Assembly: GCA_036924285.1 (NCBI GenBank)
Contig: JAYKYS010000002.1
Span: 8,804,001 to 8,868,000, forward strand
Source of the DNA: Asterella californica
Taxonomy: Eukaryota; Streptophyta; Marchantiopsida; Marchantiales; Aytoniaceae
Length of the DNA: 64,000 nt
Direction of reading: 5' to 3'
The notes under the pieces are model-generated. The model was not told the DNA's origin and did not search any database. It worked only from the letters and a program-made list of their open reading frames with translations. A program made the translations under genes and the position numbers. Positions 54,079-64,000 of this stretch are shown here, piece after piece. Positions within the stretch are counted from its first letter, which is position 1; every line of letters starts with the position of its first letter.

Positions 54079-54729
54079 ATGCTAGCTCAGTCGGTGGAAG
54101 CGCTTCGAAAGAAGTTTAACTTCACCGCGGGTAGGAAGCTTCTTACCTTAGCTAGGGAATGGGACGACGAGTCCAAGGCGATGTTGATAGAGTGCAAAGA
54201 GAGCATGTTTCGGTACTTGGATCGACAGATAGAGGGAGTGAAGACACTCTACGGTCTTCCCTTGATTTCACCACCCGCAATTGCATCTTCCCAAGCCCCA
54301 GCACCATCGACCGGATCAGACTTGGAGAAGGAGGAGTACGACCTCGCTGTCCACTTGGTAATGACAGCGTTGGAAGCCGAGAAGACCCCGGAAGAAGCCC
54401 CGGAAGACAAGGTGTCTTCTGGAAGACAGGAAGAAGAGCTGTCTTCCCAGTGATTTCGAGTGGAGGAAGCGACTTCCCCGGACCCTTATGAGGTCACCAT
54501 GGCTCCTAGTGTCGAACTAGTACGTCAAAAGAGCGAGGAAGCACACGTCGACCCAGCTTCCCAGAAGACGCTTCCGTCTTTCGAAGCAGCAGCAGCAGGG
54601 CCAGCGACGAATGTTGAGGAGGAAGCCACCTCAATGACACCCGAGGTATTCGCAGTGCTTCCCAGCTTATCAGAAGCCGAGTTAGGAGTTCAGGTAGGAG
54701 CAGATCAAATGGAGATTGCATCCGAGTAA
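54079..54729 (+). CDS. Hypothetical 217-codon frame with one internal TGA
   Basis: The ATG at 54079 follows an in-frame TAG at 54073. The frame runs 124 codons to TGA (54451-54453) and then stays open in the same frame to TAA at 54727. The N-terminal half is helical and charged (LTLAREWDDESKAMLIECKE). The middle is Pro/Ala- and Glu-rich. The region after TGA is acidic (DPYEVTMAPSVELVRQKSEE). No family recognised. It could be a retroelement gag piece or a decayed host gene; neighbouring TE remnants favour the former. Confidence 0.35.
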
Positions 54730-57539
54730 TTAGAGTAGGCAGCAAAGCGCAGAAGACAAGTTGACTTGTCTAAACTTAGTAAGAATCGAACATGCTATCT
54801 TAGGAGGTGACATTTTTAGTGTAATATTAGGTAGGTGACCATGTGGCAGAGTAGGCAGCGCAGGAGTAGTAAGGTGGATGGCTAATTAGGAAGGGGAACC
54901 GCTTGCATGTGGGGTGGCAGCCTTCTGACAGCGCCCATCTCTCCCTGGTTGTAGTCGAGGATTGGAGGAGATTCCCTCTGCGCCTCAAGGCAGATGCATA
55001 AGTAGGATCACAGTGTAGAAATTCAAGCTTGCACATACCCACATATTTTACGATGCAAGAGACACACACATGAGAGACGCACTAAGCACATTAGTCACAT
55101 TTGTGTATACACTACTGTGCGCACACACACTACACCCGATGTTAGAGACATACGAATAGATTGAGATTACATCGGAGGGGTCTGCATGCTCGTTGCCAGC
55201 AGTGGTTCGAAGATGTAGATGGAGGTAATGGATAGTTTAGGAGCAGGGAACGACATCCTCGTGTAGTCCTGCTGGCTAAATTGGTGTGTCGAGGAGTAGG
55301 AGCAGAAAGTAGAGGGAGTGACACCAATGTGCCTTCTTCTCGGAGAATGGATTGCTGATTTGAGTGCAGAAGTTTTGTCCGTGTCTTCTGGGTGGTGGAT
55401 TTCCTTGAATTCACTCCCGATTGTGCATGGGAAGCATTCTTCTTGAGTGGTGGTGATTGTCAGCAGTTGTGCAGATTCGCAGCTTGGCTCGTCCAGTGGA
55501 GCACTTCGGATCCACGTACGGACGGTCTTATGGGTAAGAGATCCCAGAAGACAGAGTAGTCGGAGCAGCGAGAGAAGAAGAAAGAAGCCCTCTTCCCACA
55601 GCAGAAGACAACATCCTCAAGTAGAAGACTGTGTAACTGTACGCACGTTTGTTGTCTTCCTCCCTAAACTATTACAAGCAGGGATGGCTTGTTAGTTAGG
55701 ATCCGGACTAGAAGCCTGTCGGAGTCTTAATTTCTCATTTCCATCTTGTTTCTCTCTCGTTTGGGTTTTCCCTTCTTTCTCATCTTCCCCGTCTTCTTAC
55801 CTTCTTCTAGTGAGCTTCCGAGACTTCTATTGAGTTTCCGTGGAGGTGAATGTCATTGTAGTGCTACAGGAAGACCGTTTCCGTAAGCAGAAGCCTGGGA
55901 AGGCTACACGGGGCATACACCTTGTGATTAATCTAACATGTTGGAATGTGGGAGAGCAAGGTGTAACTGCCGTTGCTAGTCGACTTCTACGAAGCAAGAT
56001 CAGTCTTCTAGAGGTGTGAGAAGACGAGTGGAACCCCCAGAAGCCAAGAATTGCTTCGGGAAGACGGTACTGAGAAGATCAGAAGAAGTGACCTGGAAGC
56101 AAGAAGCGTCTTCCCGAGCTTTTCTGTGGATAGTTGTGTGATATTTTAGTTAGTAGTTGTTTGTTTAGGTCTAGAGCACCTTTTGAAGGATCTGGAAGCC
56201 GTGTGGTTTTGTGAGAAGACGGGATTTCTAGACAAAACCCGTGTGTTTGTGTGTTTGAACAGATCTTAGAACTTAGAGTAGTGTCACTTGTGCAAATCCT
56301 CTGCGGGAACGATATTTTTTATACTAAATGGGCAAAAGGAGTAATCATGCGACACTACAGAAACTTGCTGCATGACTGGAAGATATGACCCTCGACCATT
56401 ATCTCCAGATTCTACCAGAAAGACTTCTCACAACTCTCTTCTAAGTTCGGAAAGAAGAAGGAATAGACTGCTATAGGTCGGACAGAAGAGACCCGTAAAG
56501 GATCCTCACATCTTCTCGCGCATTCTGTCAGTCTTTCCAATCTTCTAGTCTCTCTAGAAAGATGTGGATTTGAGAAGCTCGGAAGATCGGGAGGCACAAG
56601 CCTAGTTCTCAACTTCCAGCTTCTCGAAAACAACAATCAACTCACCAAGTCACTCAAGATTCATACCAAACCTCTCTCAACACAAAACCCAATCCAATCC
56701 AATCTCGATACGGATAGAACACAGTCGTCTTTCGAAGACGTTCAGACATTCAGAAGCGTCTTCTATCTATGGGTTCGAGAGCAAAGGTGTGATAGGGTAG
56801 AGAAATTGATAGTCAGGTGATCGAATTTAAGAATGAGAGATGGGGAAGCTCGATTCCTACTTGGGAAGAAGTGGGAAGATGGCTGTCAAGAATTGGATAG
56901 CGCTTCCGCGTCTAATTCTCGTAGAAGAAAGTTCAGGATAGGCAATCGATCGAAGGACTTCCTGCAAACGAGCGGAGAATCGCGAGAAACATCAAATCAG
57001 AGGTGGGAAGCCGTGGGAAGGAGAAAGAACACGGGAAGAACCTCAGTACAGCTTTTGGCTGCTTCTGATGCACCTTCAGTCTTCTGCGTGCTTCCGCTCG
57101 TCAATCCTAGCTCCAATGTGATCCCACGATCTTGCTATTGTCGTCAATCTTGAGTTGCGTCCCTCTGCTGCTACAATCGATCTTGCTCCACCTTCGAACC
57201 TCTCTAATCGACCCTCAATGTCTCCTTCTTGAAATCCGCACGGATTCCTTCAGCTTGACTGTGCTTCCAGCTCACCAAAATCGATCTCGCTCCTTCTTTG
57301 ACCTCAATTCGATCTTATGTTCACAATTTCACTCTCCTTGCTTCCACGACTCAATTCGATACCTTGATTGCAATCGACCTCTCAATGCGCAGTGGGTTCT
57401 TCGGTGTGAGAAGCAGTAAGCTGATTTCGTGCTAATATGCCTTCTCCGGTATCTTCCTTGTGCGATTAGGAGTTCCACTTCCTTGACCTATCTACTACCA
57501 TGGTGGCTATCTGGTAGGTACACCTACCCCTCTCCTAGG
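54730..57539. other. GAAGAC/GTCTTC-rich region, no supported gene
   Basis: Frames are short and overlap on both strands. The hexamer GAAGAC and its complement occur far more often than expected, clustered near 55550-55660 and 55990-56110. No repeat pair, LTR edge or domain was identified. Confidence 0.5.
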
Positions 57540-57809
57540 TGGTGCGTGGTTGGTACCCATGCGGTCGTGGTCACGCTGTTGTAAACGCGCCTGCAACTCC
57601 TGATTGCTCTTCTTCAGCTGCGCTAACTCCTTGGCAGAAGCGGTTGCTTCCGTCTTGTACTTCGCTGCGAGCTTCTCCGTGGTGCGGAGGTTGGCTTCCA
57701 GTGCTTCTACCTTCTTCTAGCCTTCTTCCTGCCGCATCAGGGTGCGCAGATCGAATCCATGCTGTAGTGGCTTCTCCTGAGCCATCTCTCTCTTCTCTAC
57801 CAACTCCAT
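57540..57809 (-). pseudogene. Coiled-coil coding remnant, one internal stop
   Basis: Minus-strand translation starting at about 57809 (MELVEKREMAQEKPLQHGFD, LRTLMRQEEG) meets TAG, then continues KKVEALEANLRTTEKLAAKY, ATASAKELAQLKKSNQELQ, ARLQQRDHDRM. The second part has clear heptads (VEALEANLRTTEKLA and LAQLKKSNQELQARL). Because of the stop it is not obvious as one open frame. Long coiled coils occur in gag proteins of some gypsy elements, but a host-gene origin cannot be excluded. Confidence 0.5.
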
Positions 57810-57897
57810 AGTTGGTATGTAAACCCTCCGAGGTCCTATCGATCAACTATCCCCCGATCTCTCAATCTCCACGATCGTCATCCACGAATCTGCAACA

Positions 57898-58733
57898 TGT
57901 CGGGCCTGTCTCTCACTCAGGGGTCACCTCTGATGGCTTTGATGGAAGCACATCATGAATCTTCAAGGGAAAAATGCTAAGTTCACTCATTCATACACCC
58001 ACAAACTTATCAACTTAAAATCTCTTTAAACTCATCAACTAAAATCCTCCATTCTAACGACGTCTCTCAAGTTCTCACATGCTAAAAATATCCCATACTC
58101 TCTATATTACTCAAGTTGTCATTATGACGATGTGAAAACAAGGATGAGGAGCTCTTCTCTACTCCTCTATTTATACATTCTAGGTTTTTACTTTGATACC
58201 CTCCGGTAACTCAGCCGTAACTACTTTTACCGGGTTTTACTAAGATATTACTTAAGGTAAAAGCATTAATCACATGGGCTTCTTACCTTTTCACATGGGC
58301 TTATTCCTTCAAAGTCAACAACTTCTAGAAGGATTCTGGAATATTCTCAAGGAATCTCGAATTTCCACCCCCCCTCTACACTAGGACCCACTAAAAAGGA
58401 AACATGTGGAATCTCTTCTTGTTTTTAATGCCCACAAAGTCTACAACTTTAATCCAACCACTAATATCAAGTCAAAAAGAAGATAAGGGATACTTTCCAC
58501 CTCTTTTCTATCTTTTAGACAAGAGGACAAGATAGTAGTGCTCACTCTTTAGCAAATATCTGAATTCTCCCAAAAGTACAGCTAAGTTTAACCATAACTA
58601 ACTTTTAGCTAGTCATGACTAACTTGATACCTCCTTAAAGTACTTTGGCAGCAAATAAAAATTCTCAACACTTAGTTATAACTAAACACCTTACTAATAG
58701 ACAAACTTCCTATGTGTAACATAGGTCGTTACA
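57898..58733 (-). repeat. Probable 3' LTR of Gypsy-D (836 bp)
   Basis: On the minus strand it starts TGTAACGACC right after the polypurine tract and could end GGCCCGACA at 57898. It contains TATAAATAG (about 58168-58177), as expected for an LTR promoter. The right end is well supported. The left end is an estimate because the partner LTR is outside the window. Confidence 0.65.
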
Positions 58734-58750
58734 TTTTACCCCCGGACTAA
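58734..58750 (-). other. Polypurine tract of Gypsy-D
   Basis: The minus strand reads TAGTCCGGGGGTAAAA immediately before the LTR start TGTAACG. Confidence 0.75.
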
Positions 58751-58805
58751 ATTTTCGCTCCGTCCTCGGAGTGAAGAGAGAACTTTCATCGATGAAACAA
58801 CTTAC

Positions 58806-59012
58806 ACCTACTACAATAACAGATCTACCTGAATAATCAACTCTTTTCCCAAGTAGATTTTCACGAAATCTTCCTTCTTTTCCTTCAATTAAATCAGAAA
58901 AAGATTTGTAAGGTCTATTATGACTATCTTTCATAGGTTGTCCTCTAATACCATTATCAATAAGTGCATCAACAGCTTCTTGAACTAATCGTTTTTGACA
59001 AACAACTAAAAC
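58806..59012 (-). pseudogene. rpoC1: Plastid rpoC1 fragment (RNA polymerase beta' subunit)
   Basis: 68 uninterrupted codons on the minus strand encode RpoC1 sequence: [55 protein letters not shown] and [12 protein letters not shown]. The last block is the near-universal beta' motif; IRGQPM and the AT-rich codons point to a land-plant plastid rather than a bacterium. The fragment is internal, with no start or stop of its own. It lies between the integrase end (RVNHDKL) and the element's 3' segment ([17 protein letters not shown]), in the same orientation as pol. Confidence 0.9.
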
Positions 59013-59961
59013 AACTTGTCATGGTTGACCCGATCGAATCTCCTTCCTCCCAACTCCGGAAGGTCATATGTGAAGTTGCTCCACACCTTATCTACAACAA
59101 AAGGACCAAAATATCTCGGAAGAAACTTCTTCCTAGCCCTCTTGAATCTGATAGCATCATACAACATAACCCAATCTCCGACTTGAAAAGGTTTTACTTC
59201 CCTCTTGCCCAAACGTTTGTCGTAACTCTTCTTTTGATACGCCTGAGCTCGTTCCATCCGGATCATTGCTACCGCTCGGGTCTCTTCCAACTCCATGAGT
59301 TGCTCCCTTCTTGACTTGACCACGTCTTCTCCCCTCGACCTCTTCAACTTTCGTTGAATGGTTTGAAAAGTATCCAATTCGAATTGGATCGGCAACTTGG
59401 ACTCCACTCCATAAACCAGTCGAAATGAAGAGTACCCAGTAGAAGTCTTTGTTGTCGTTCGGTACTCCCATAAGATGGCATGTAGCCTCTTATCCCAAGT
59501 ATGTTTCGCAGTCTCAACACCAGCATCTTTGGCGAGCATCATACAAAGTGTAAGATTGGTCTTCTCCGCAAGACCATTAGCATTTGGTTTGTATGAGGTC
59601 GTTACTCGTGGCTTGATAGAAAAGTGTTGTAGCATAGCAGTAGTCATGCTCCCTACAAACTCTCCTCCTCTATCCGAGACCAACTCTAACGGACATCCAA
59701 ATCTTGTGATGATCCTCTTCCATAAGAATCTACCGACTTCTGTTACATTGGTCTCTCTCAAAGGTCTAGCCTCTACCCACTTGGTACAATAGTCAGTGGC
59801 GACTACAATGTATCTATTGCCTCGAGGTGTCTTATTAGAAGGACATACAAAGTCAATACCCCACTTCTCAAATGGTCCTAATATTAGAATTGATCTTAAC
59901 GGAGGTGTTCTAGTAGACTTCAGAGCAAATGCTTGACATACGTCGCAAGTTTTGCAATAGT
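59013..59961 (-). pseudogene. Gypsy-D integrase
   Basis: From about 59961 the frame reads through the zinc finger end (LDYCKTCDVCQAF), core GIDFVCPSNKTPRG and VVATDYCTKWVEARPL, LVSDRGGEFVG, the NGLAEKTN segment carrying the catalytic Glu, and the C-terminal VGDWVMLYDA, FLPRYFGPFVVDKV and [10 protein letters not shown]. The D,D(35)E set appears intact. The ATG at 59761 is internal; the domain is really part of pol. One base is missing near 59970 relative to the expected continuous frame. It ends at a TAG in the junction with the plastid insert. Confidence 0.9.
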
Positions 59962-61239
59962 CTAAACACTCCTGAAAATCCCTCTCCAGTGATAACCCGC
60001 ATCCAAAATCTTGAAAGCTGTTATCTTACTAGCAAAGTGATCTCCGCAAATAGTGCCATCGTGAAACTCGTGCATCAGCTTGAACGCCTCCTTCTGACCA
60101 ACTGCTCTCCTTAGTAAGCCATCTGCTCCTTGATGAAATAGAATTCTCTCCACCATGGTGTAAGGTTTGCATCTCTTGATCAACGCGTTACATTCTCGGG
60201 TATGCATACCTTCTGGAAAAGAGCCATTTGCAAAGAAAGTCCAGATTTCCTTGTACTCGTCCGGTATCTCCTTAATGCTTGTGATGGTCATCAGATGCTC
60301 GTCTGGAAATGAATCATCAAGCAGTTCTTCTCCCTCATCATCATAAGCCCTCGACAAAAGATCAGCATTCGCATGCTTTTTCCCTGGTCTATCTTCGATC
60401 ACGTAGTCGTATTCTGTTAGAAGGATCTTCCAACGAGCAATACGACCTTCGACATTAGGCTTATTAAAGATATACTTTAAAGCCTTGTGATCTGTGACTA
60501 TGGAAAATTTTCCTCTTAGCAAGTAGTGTCGAAATTTCTTCAATCCAAAGATCACCGCTAATCCTTCTCGTTCAGTCACGGAGTAATTCTTCTCCGCTGG
60601 AACCATCTGCCTACTAGCATAAGCTATAGGATGATCGTGTCCATCTCCATCTAACTCACTTAATGTACATCCGATTGCTACATTGGAGGCATCCGTATAC
60701 AAAATAAATGCTTTATTCCATTTAGGTTTAGCAAGTATAGGAGCTGTCACTAATGCCTTTTTCAGGTCCTCAAATGCTTCTTTTGCCTTCTGATCATGCA
60801 CTATCAAGTCAAAATCAACTCCCTTCTTCATGTACATAGTCAAAGCTATTGCTTTGTTTGAGAAGGAAAAGACAAACCTACGATAATATCCAACCATGCC
60901 AAGAAACTGCCTCAACTTTGTTAAGTTGATCGGAAATGAAAGATCCACAATCTTCTTCACCTTCTCAGGATCTACCGCAATCCCATTCTTGGAAATGATG
61001 TGCCCTAACAGCAGACCTTCTTCGCATCCAAAGATGCACTTCTCTGGATTTAGAGAAGCGTTAGCTTGCTCCAACCGCTGTAAAACTTTGATCACATGAT
61101 CAAAGTGATCCTCTTTTCGTCCGTACACGTAAAAATCATCAATAAAATCACGGACAAACTTTCCTACGAATGGTTCAAACACCTTGTTCATGAACCTTTG
61201 AAATGTGACCGGAGCATTACACAATCCGAATGGCATCAC
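59962..61239 (-). pseudogene. Gypsy-D RT palm, RNase H and chain to integrase
   Basis: Begins MPFGLCNAPVTFQRFMN. The RT active site is FIDDFYVYG (F-x-D-D, a normal gypsy variant). It is followed by LLGHIISKNG, LRQFLGMVGYYRRFV, the RNase H segment FILYTDASNVAIGCTLSE with IVTDHKALKYIF, and ADLLSRAYDDEGEE. Catalytic Asp residues are present. It overlaps the upstream frame by a few bases because of a frameshift, so RT is split in two. Confidence 0.92.
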
Positions 61240-63842
61240 ACAAAATGCAAATGTTCTCCAAGGAGTAGTGAAAGTATCAACTGTTGGTACTCCTGTGCTA
61301 TCTTGATCTGGTTATATCCACTATAACCATCGCCAAAGTTGTACCACTCATGACCAGCAACTTCTTCCAAAATCTCATCTATAAATGGTAGAGGATAATA
61401 ATCCTTCTTGGTAACTGCATTCAACTTCTTATAGTCTATGCACACTCGCAGCTTACCATTCTTCTTCTTGACAATCACAATGGGTGAAACCCATTCTGAG
61501 TTCTCCACCTCATAGATGAAACTCGCCTCCTTCAACTTGTCTATCTCCTCCTTGATCATCATCGCTGTTGTAGGATTGACCCTTCTCTGCTTCTGTCGAA
61601 CTGGTCTTGCGTTCTCCTCCAATTCGATTCGATGAGTCTCGAGAGTCACCTCCTTCAAATCCTTGTAGCTGAAAGCAAACACATGGATATATTTTCGAAA
61701 TATATCTAAGAATCTACTTTTCTTCTCTTGAGTGACATTGATACCAAACTTCAAGGTAGAGAGTCTTCTCACAATCTCTGCCTCACTCAACTCTTCTTTG
61801 TCAAGATCTTTCTCCACTGCTGGTCGAGGCAACAAGTCAATAGCACTAAGCTGATGTAATGATTCATCTCGATCAAATCCTTCGTCCTCAAACGAGGATT
61901 CTTGATCGTAAGAATCTCCGGTATCCACTTTTGAGACACTCTGATCATCCTCCGTATCAAATTCCCAGTAGTCACTAGTGGGTCTATCAGAGTCAGAAGT
62001 CACAACTCCAACACCCGAGAGAGGAACTATCACTCTATGATCTCTAGGCCTAATCCGTAAGTATCCCTTGTGCCACCTATCAGTGGTGCGCACAGCTCTC
62101 AACCAAGGCCTACCTAGGAGCAAATCATAACTAGAGTCCTTTAACACTTGAAAGGACATCAATGTTTGAACTCCCATCACAGACACGACCACCTTCTCTA
62201 ACACACCAAGAGGTCTTACCCGTTGCTCGTTAGCCATCCTCACGACAATGCTAGCCGGACGAGTTGGTTCCATCCCCAACTTCTTCATCAACCTCTCCCA
62301 TATGGCGTTTACAGCCGACCCTCCATCCACCAATACGTCAGAGACGTAGTGACCATTCAACAGGACTTCAATCTTTGAAGCCCTAGTGCATACCTCTGAA
62401 GCATGCACATCCACCACACCAACTCCCACAGACTTTGATGTCTTGCTCTTGGGTTTCTTCTTCTTGCTTTTCTTAGAACTCAGTCCTCCTCTGAGTTCCC
62501 TTCGTAAGCTGGGATTAAGTGCGATCAGTTGTCCAACAGTGATGTTGGCTTTCTGAGCACCCACATCTTCAACCACATCATATCCCGCTTGAGAAGATGA
62601 AATGGTGAAATCTGCCATCCCCAGCTTCCTTCTTGGCTGCATTCGTGTACTCGAAACATTACTCGGACGAGTACTTCTACAGTTTGCTGACTCCTCCATG
62701 AAAACCGGTTCATCAGAAAATTGAGTTCTTTTCCTTTCTTGAGCTAAAAGCTCCTCCGGTGCATGAGAAGAGTTTGAACTCTCTCCTTTCTCGTAGATGG
62801 GATCTCGTACGACATCGATAGTAGCCACCCCCTTGTCTCGTCCTTGTGATGGATTTCCTCCACCCACATTCATTCTGACAGCTTCGGCACCTCTTGCTCC
62901 GTTGTTAGGACAATTTCGCTGGAAATGAGAACCTCCACACGTCCAACAAGTGATTCCTCCAAAGTTACCTTGGTTGCCTCCAAAGTTACCTTGATTTCCT
63001 CTGTTAGGATTGTTGTCGTAACCTCTTTGACCTCCTCCTCCATCTTTGTTTCTCCATTCTCGTAATTGCATCACATTTATCTTGAGATCCGCAAGAGTGT
63101 CGGTGATGCTCTTCAACTCGGCATGAAAATCAGAGGTGGCAGTAGACATCGTTGTTGGGACAAACGGTCTTGGCACCACCGTTGGAATAGGAGCTGACGT
63201 TGAAGCAATCACCAATTGTGATGGTGCAGGTGCGATCGTTGTGGCTACACCAGGAGTCGGAGTCAACACCAGAGCAGCATGATGAGGTTGGATGATATCT
63301 CCTTCATCCAAACTCTCTTCCATATTTGTCGTAATCTTGATGACCTCCGCTTTGGTTGCTGACTTCTCGTACCTCACTTGGGTTTGAATTGAAGGCCTCA
63401 ACCCTCCCACCAAGTTCTTGGTCAACACTGCTCCAATCTCCGTCATCGTTAACTCCACATTGTCTCCACTCTTCCGTAGGACTGTCCGAAACCGTTGCTC
63501 CAACTTATCCACTCTTTTGACATATTGTCGAACTTTCTCGTCGTCCCGTTGCTTCAAATGAGTAAGCTCCACCATGAGCTTCTCATAACTCTCTTCTAGA
63601 AGAAATTCTTCGATGAGTGCATTACTCAACGTCTCCCATGTGTCCTCAACTGCACCAGGTGTCTGGCTCTTCACTCGGTCTTCATACCACGTAAGAGCAA
63701 AATCTTCTAAAAACCTCGACAGTAACAACACCCATTCTTCCTTCCTTCTCACCTTGTTTCCAATGCAACCTCTTTTGAAGTCTCGTACAAATGATTCTAC
63801 ATCTTCATTGTCCTTCCCATGAAACACTAGTAACTTCCCCAT
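61236..63842 (-). pseudogene. Gypsy-D gag, protease and RT N-terminus (868 codons)
   Basis: ATG at 63842, with an in-frame TAG nine codons upstream. Domains: retrotransposon gag (WVLLLSRFLEDFALTWYEDR, about residues 38-57; then VRQYVKRVDKLEQRF), a Pro/Ala-rich linker, a Gly/Asn-rich stretch, the CCHC knuckle CWTCGGSHFQRNC (about residues 298-310), protease DVLVDGGSAVNAIWE (about residue 500; Asp-Gly-Gly is a known plant gypsy variant), and RT LRVCIDYKKLNAVTKKDYYP with YNFGDGYSGYNQI (usually FLDGYSGY). The frame is lost near 61285 after NQIKIA. Apart from that shift it is a complete N-terminal polyprotein. Confidence 0.92.
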
Positions 63843-64000
63843 CTTGTAACTATTCTTTCTACCCTTCTAATTTTTGTGCAATAACTATTCGCTAAAAAGA
63901 GTACGAACATCACCAATTCCATTCGCGAATAATCTACCATAGGTAAAATGAAAGAAAATGGTTGTAACAACACCTCTTGTGCCATCTCTTCTCCCAAGGT
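63843..64000 (-). other. Gypsy-D upstream leader, window edge
   Basis: Sequence before the gag ATG. No primer site or LTR edge is visible within the remaining 158 bases. Confidence 0.5.

Larger units (their letters stand above)
57898..64000 (-). mobile_element. Gypsy-D: Ty3/gypsy element, 5' end beyond window
   Basis: The element reads right to left: gag (63842), zinc knuckle, protease, RT, RNase H, integrase, a plastid-derived insert, polypurine tract, 3' LTR. The order RT-RNase H-integrase identifies Ty3/gypsy. Two frameshifts separate three long frames (near 61285 and near 59970). It is relatively well preserved compared with the other gypsy remnants. The 5' LTR lies beyond 64000. Confidence 0.93.

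Noticed and set aside
54451..54453. TGA recoding or selenocysteine insertion in the 54079 frame
   Set aside because: No supporting structure or conserved context is visible; simple mutation is the more likely explanation among decayed elements.
58806..59012. Bacterial contamination as the source of the RpoC1-like fragment
   Set aside because: The fragment is embedded between plant gypsy integrase and its polypurine tract, and its residues and AT-rich codons fit a land-plant plastid gene better than a bacterial rpoC.

Overview
The window looks like nuclear DNA of a land plant, probably a non-seed plant (bryophyte or lycophyte). The evidence is plant-type Ty1/copia elements primed by initiator tRNA-Met, several Ty3/gypsy lineages, a fragment of plastid rpoC1, plant-like TATA boxes and a telo-box. 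The species cannot be named from the sequence, and the non-seed-plant call is an inference. Most of the window is transposable-element sequence. The only convincing host genes are six intact copies of one small secreted-protein gene.

Layout. 1-9500: an old minus-strand copia (RT/RNase H) split by a complete copia, Copia-A1 (1503-6789, target duplication AGTAG), then rearranged gypsy gag and integrase scraps. 9501-48970: a duplicated gene array. Its unit carries a divergent gene pair, 'a' and 'b', separated by about 1.85 kb. Copy R1 (9501-16811) is complete. Copy R2 (16812-32930) carries two later copia insertions: Copia-B (18717-23999, TTTCG) and the young Copia-A2 (27202-32575, CTTCT). Copy R3 (39117-44113) is inverted. 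Copy R4 (44116-48966) is partial and carries a broken copia fragment. Between R2 and R3 lie a decayed non-LTR-type reverse transcriptase with an N-terminal zinc finger (33156-35865, minus) and a gypsy integrase fragment (37690-38337). 48967-57810: an AT-rich spacer, a decayed gypsy with a three-zinc-knuckle gag (49908-52927), a GAAGAC/GTCTTC-rich tract, a 217-codon frame with one internal TGA, and a coiled-coil coding remnant. 57898-64000: the 3' part of a minus-strand Ty3/gypsy element (gag-protease-RT-RNase H-integrase-LTR) with about 200 bp of plastid rpoC1 between the integrase and the polypurine tract.

The six host genes encode proteins of 116-122 residues with a signal peptide and three N-glycosylation sequons, so they should act in the secretory pathway or outside the cell. 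Their function is not recognised; a faint pattern match to the lumenal domain of translocon-associated protein beta is noted only as a hypothesis. The 5' regions of the genes and of two pseudogenes share a conserved upstream module with a TATA box.

The most notable observations are the plastid fragment lodged in the retrotransposon, the amplified and inverted gene array with intact frames and conserved sequons, and perfect palindromes that paralogue comparison shows arose in place (48078-48131, in the presumed 5' UTR of one gene copy, and 4329-4377).
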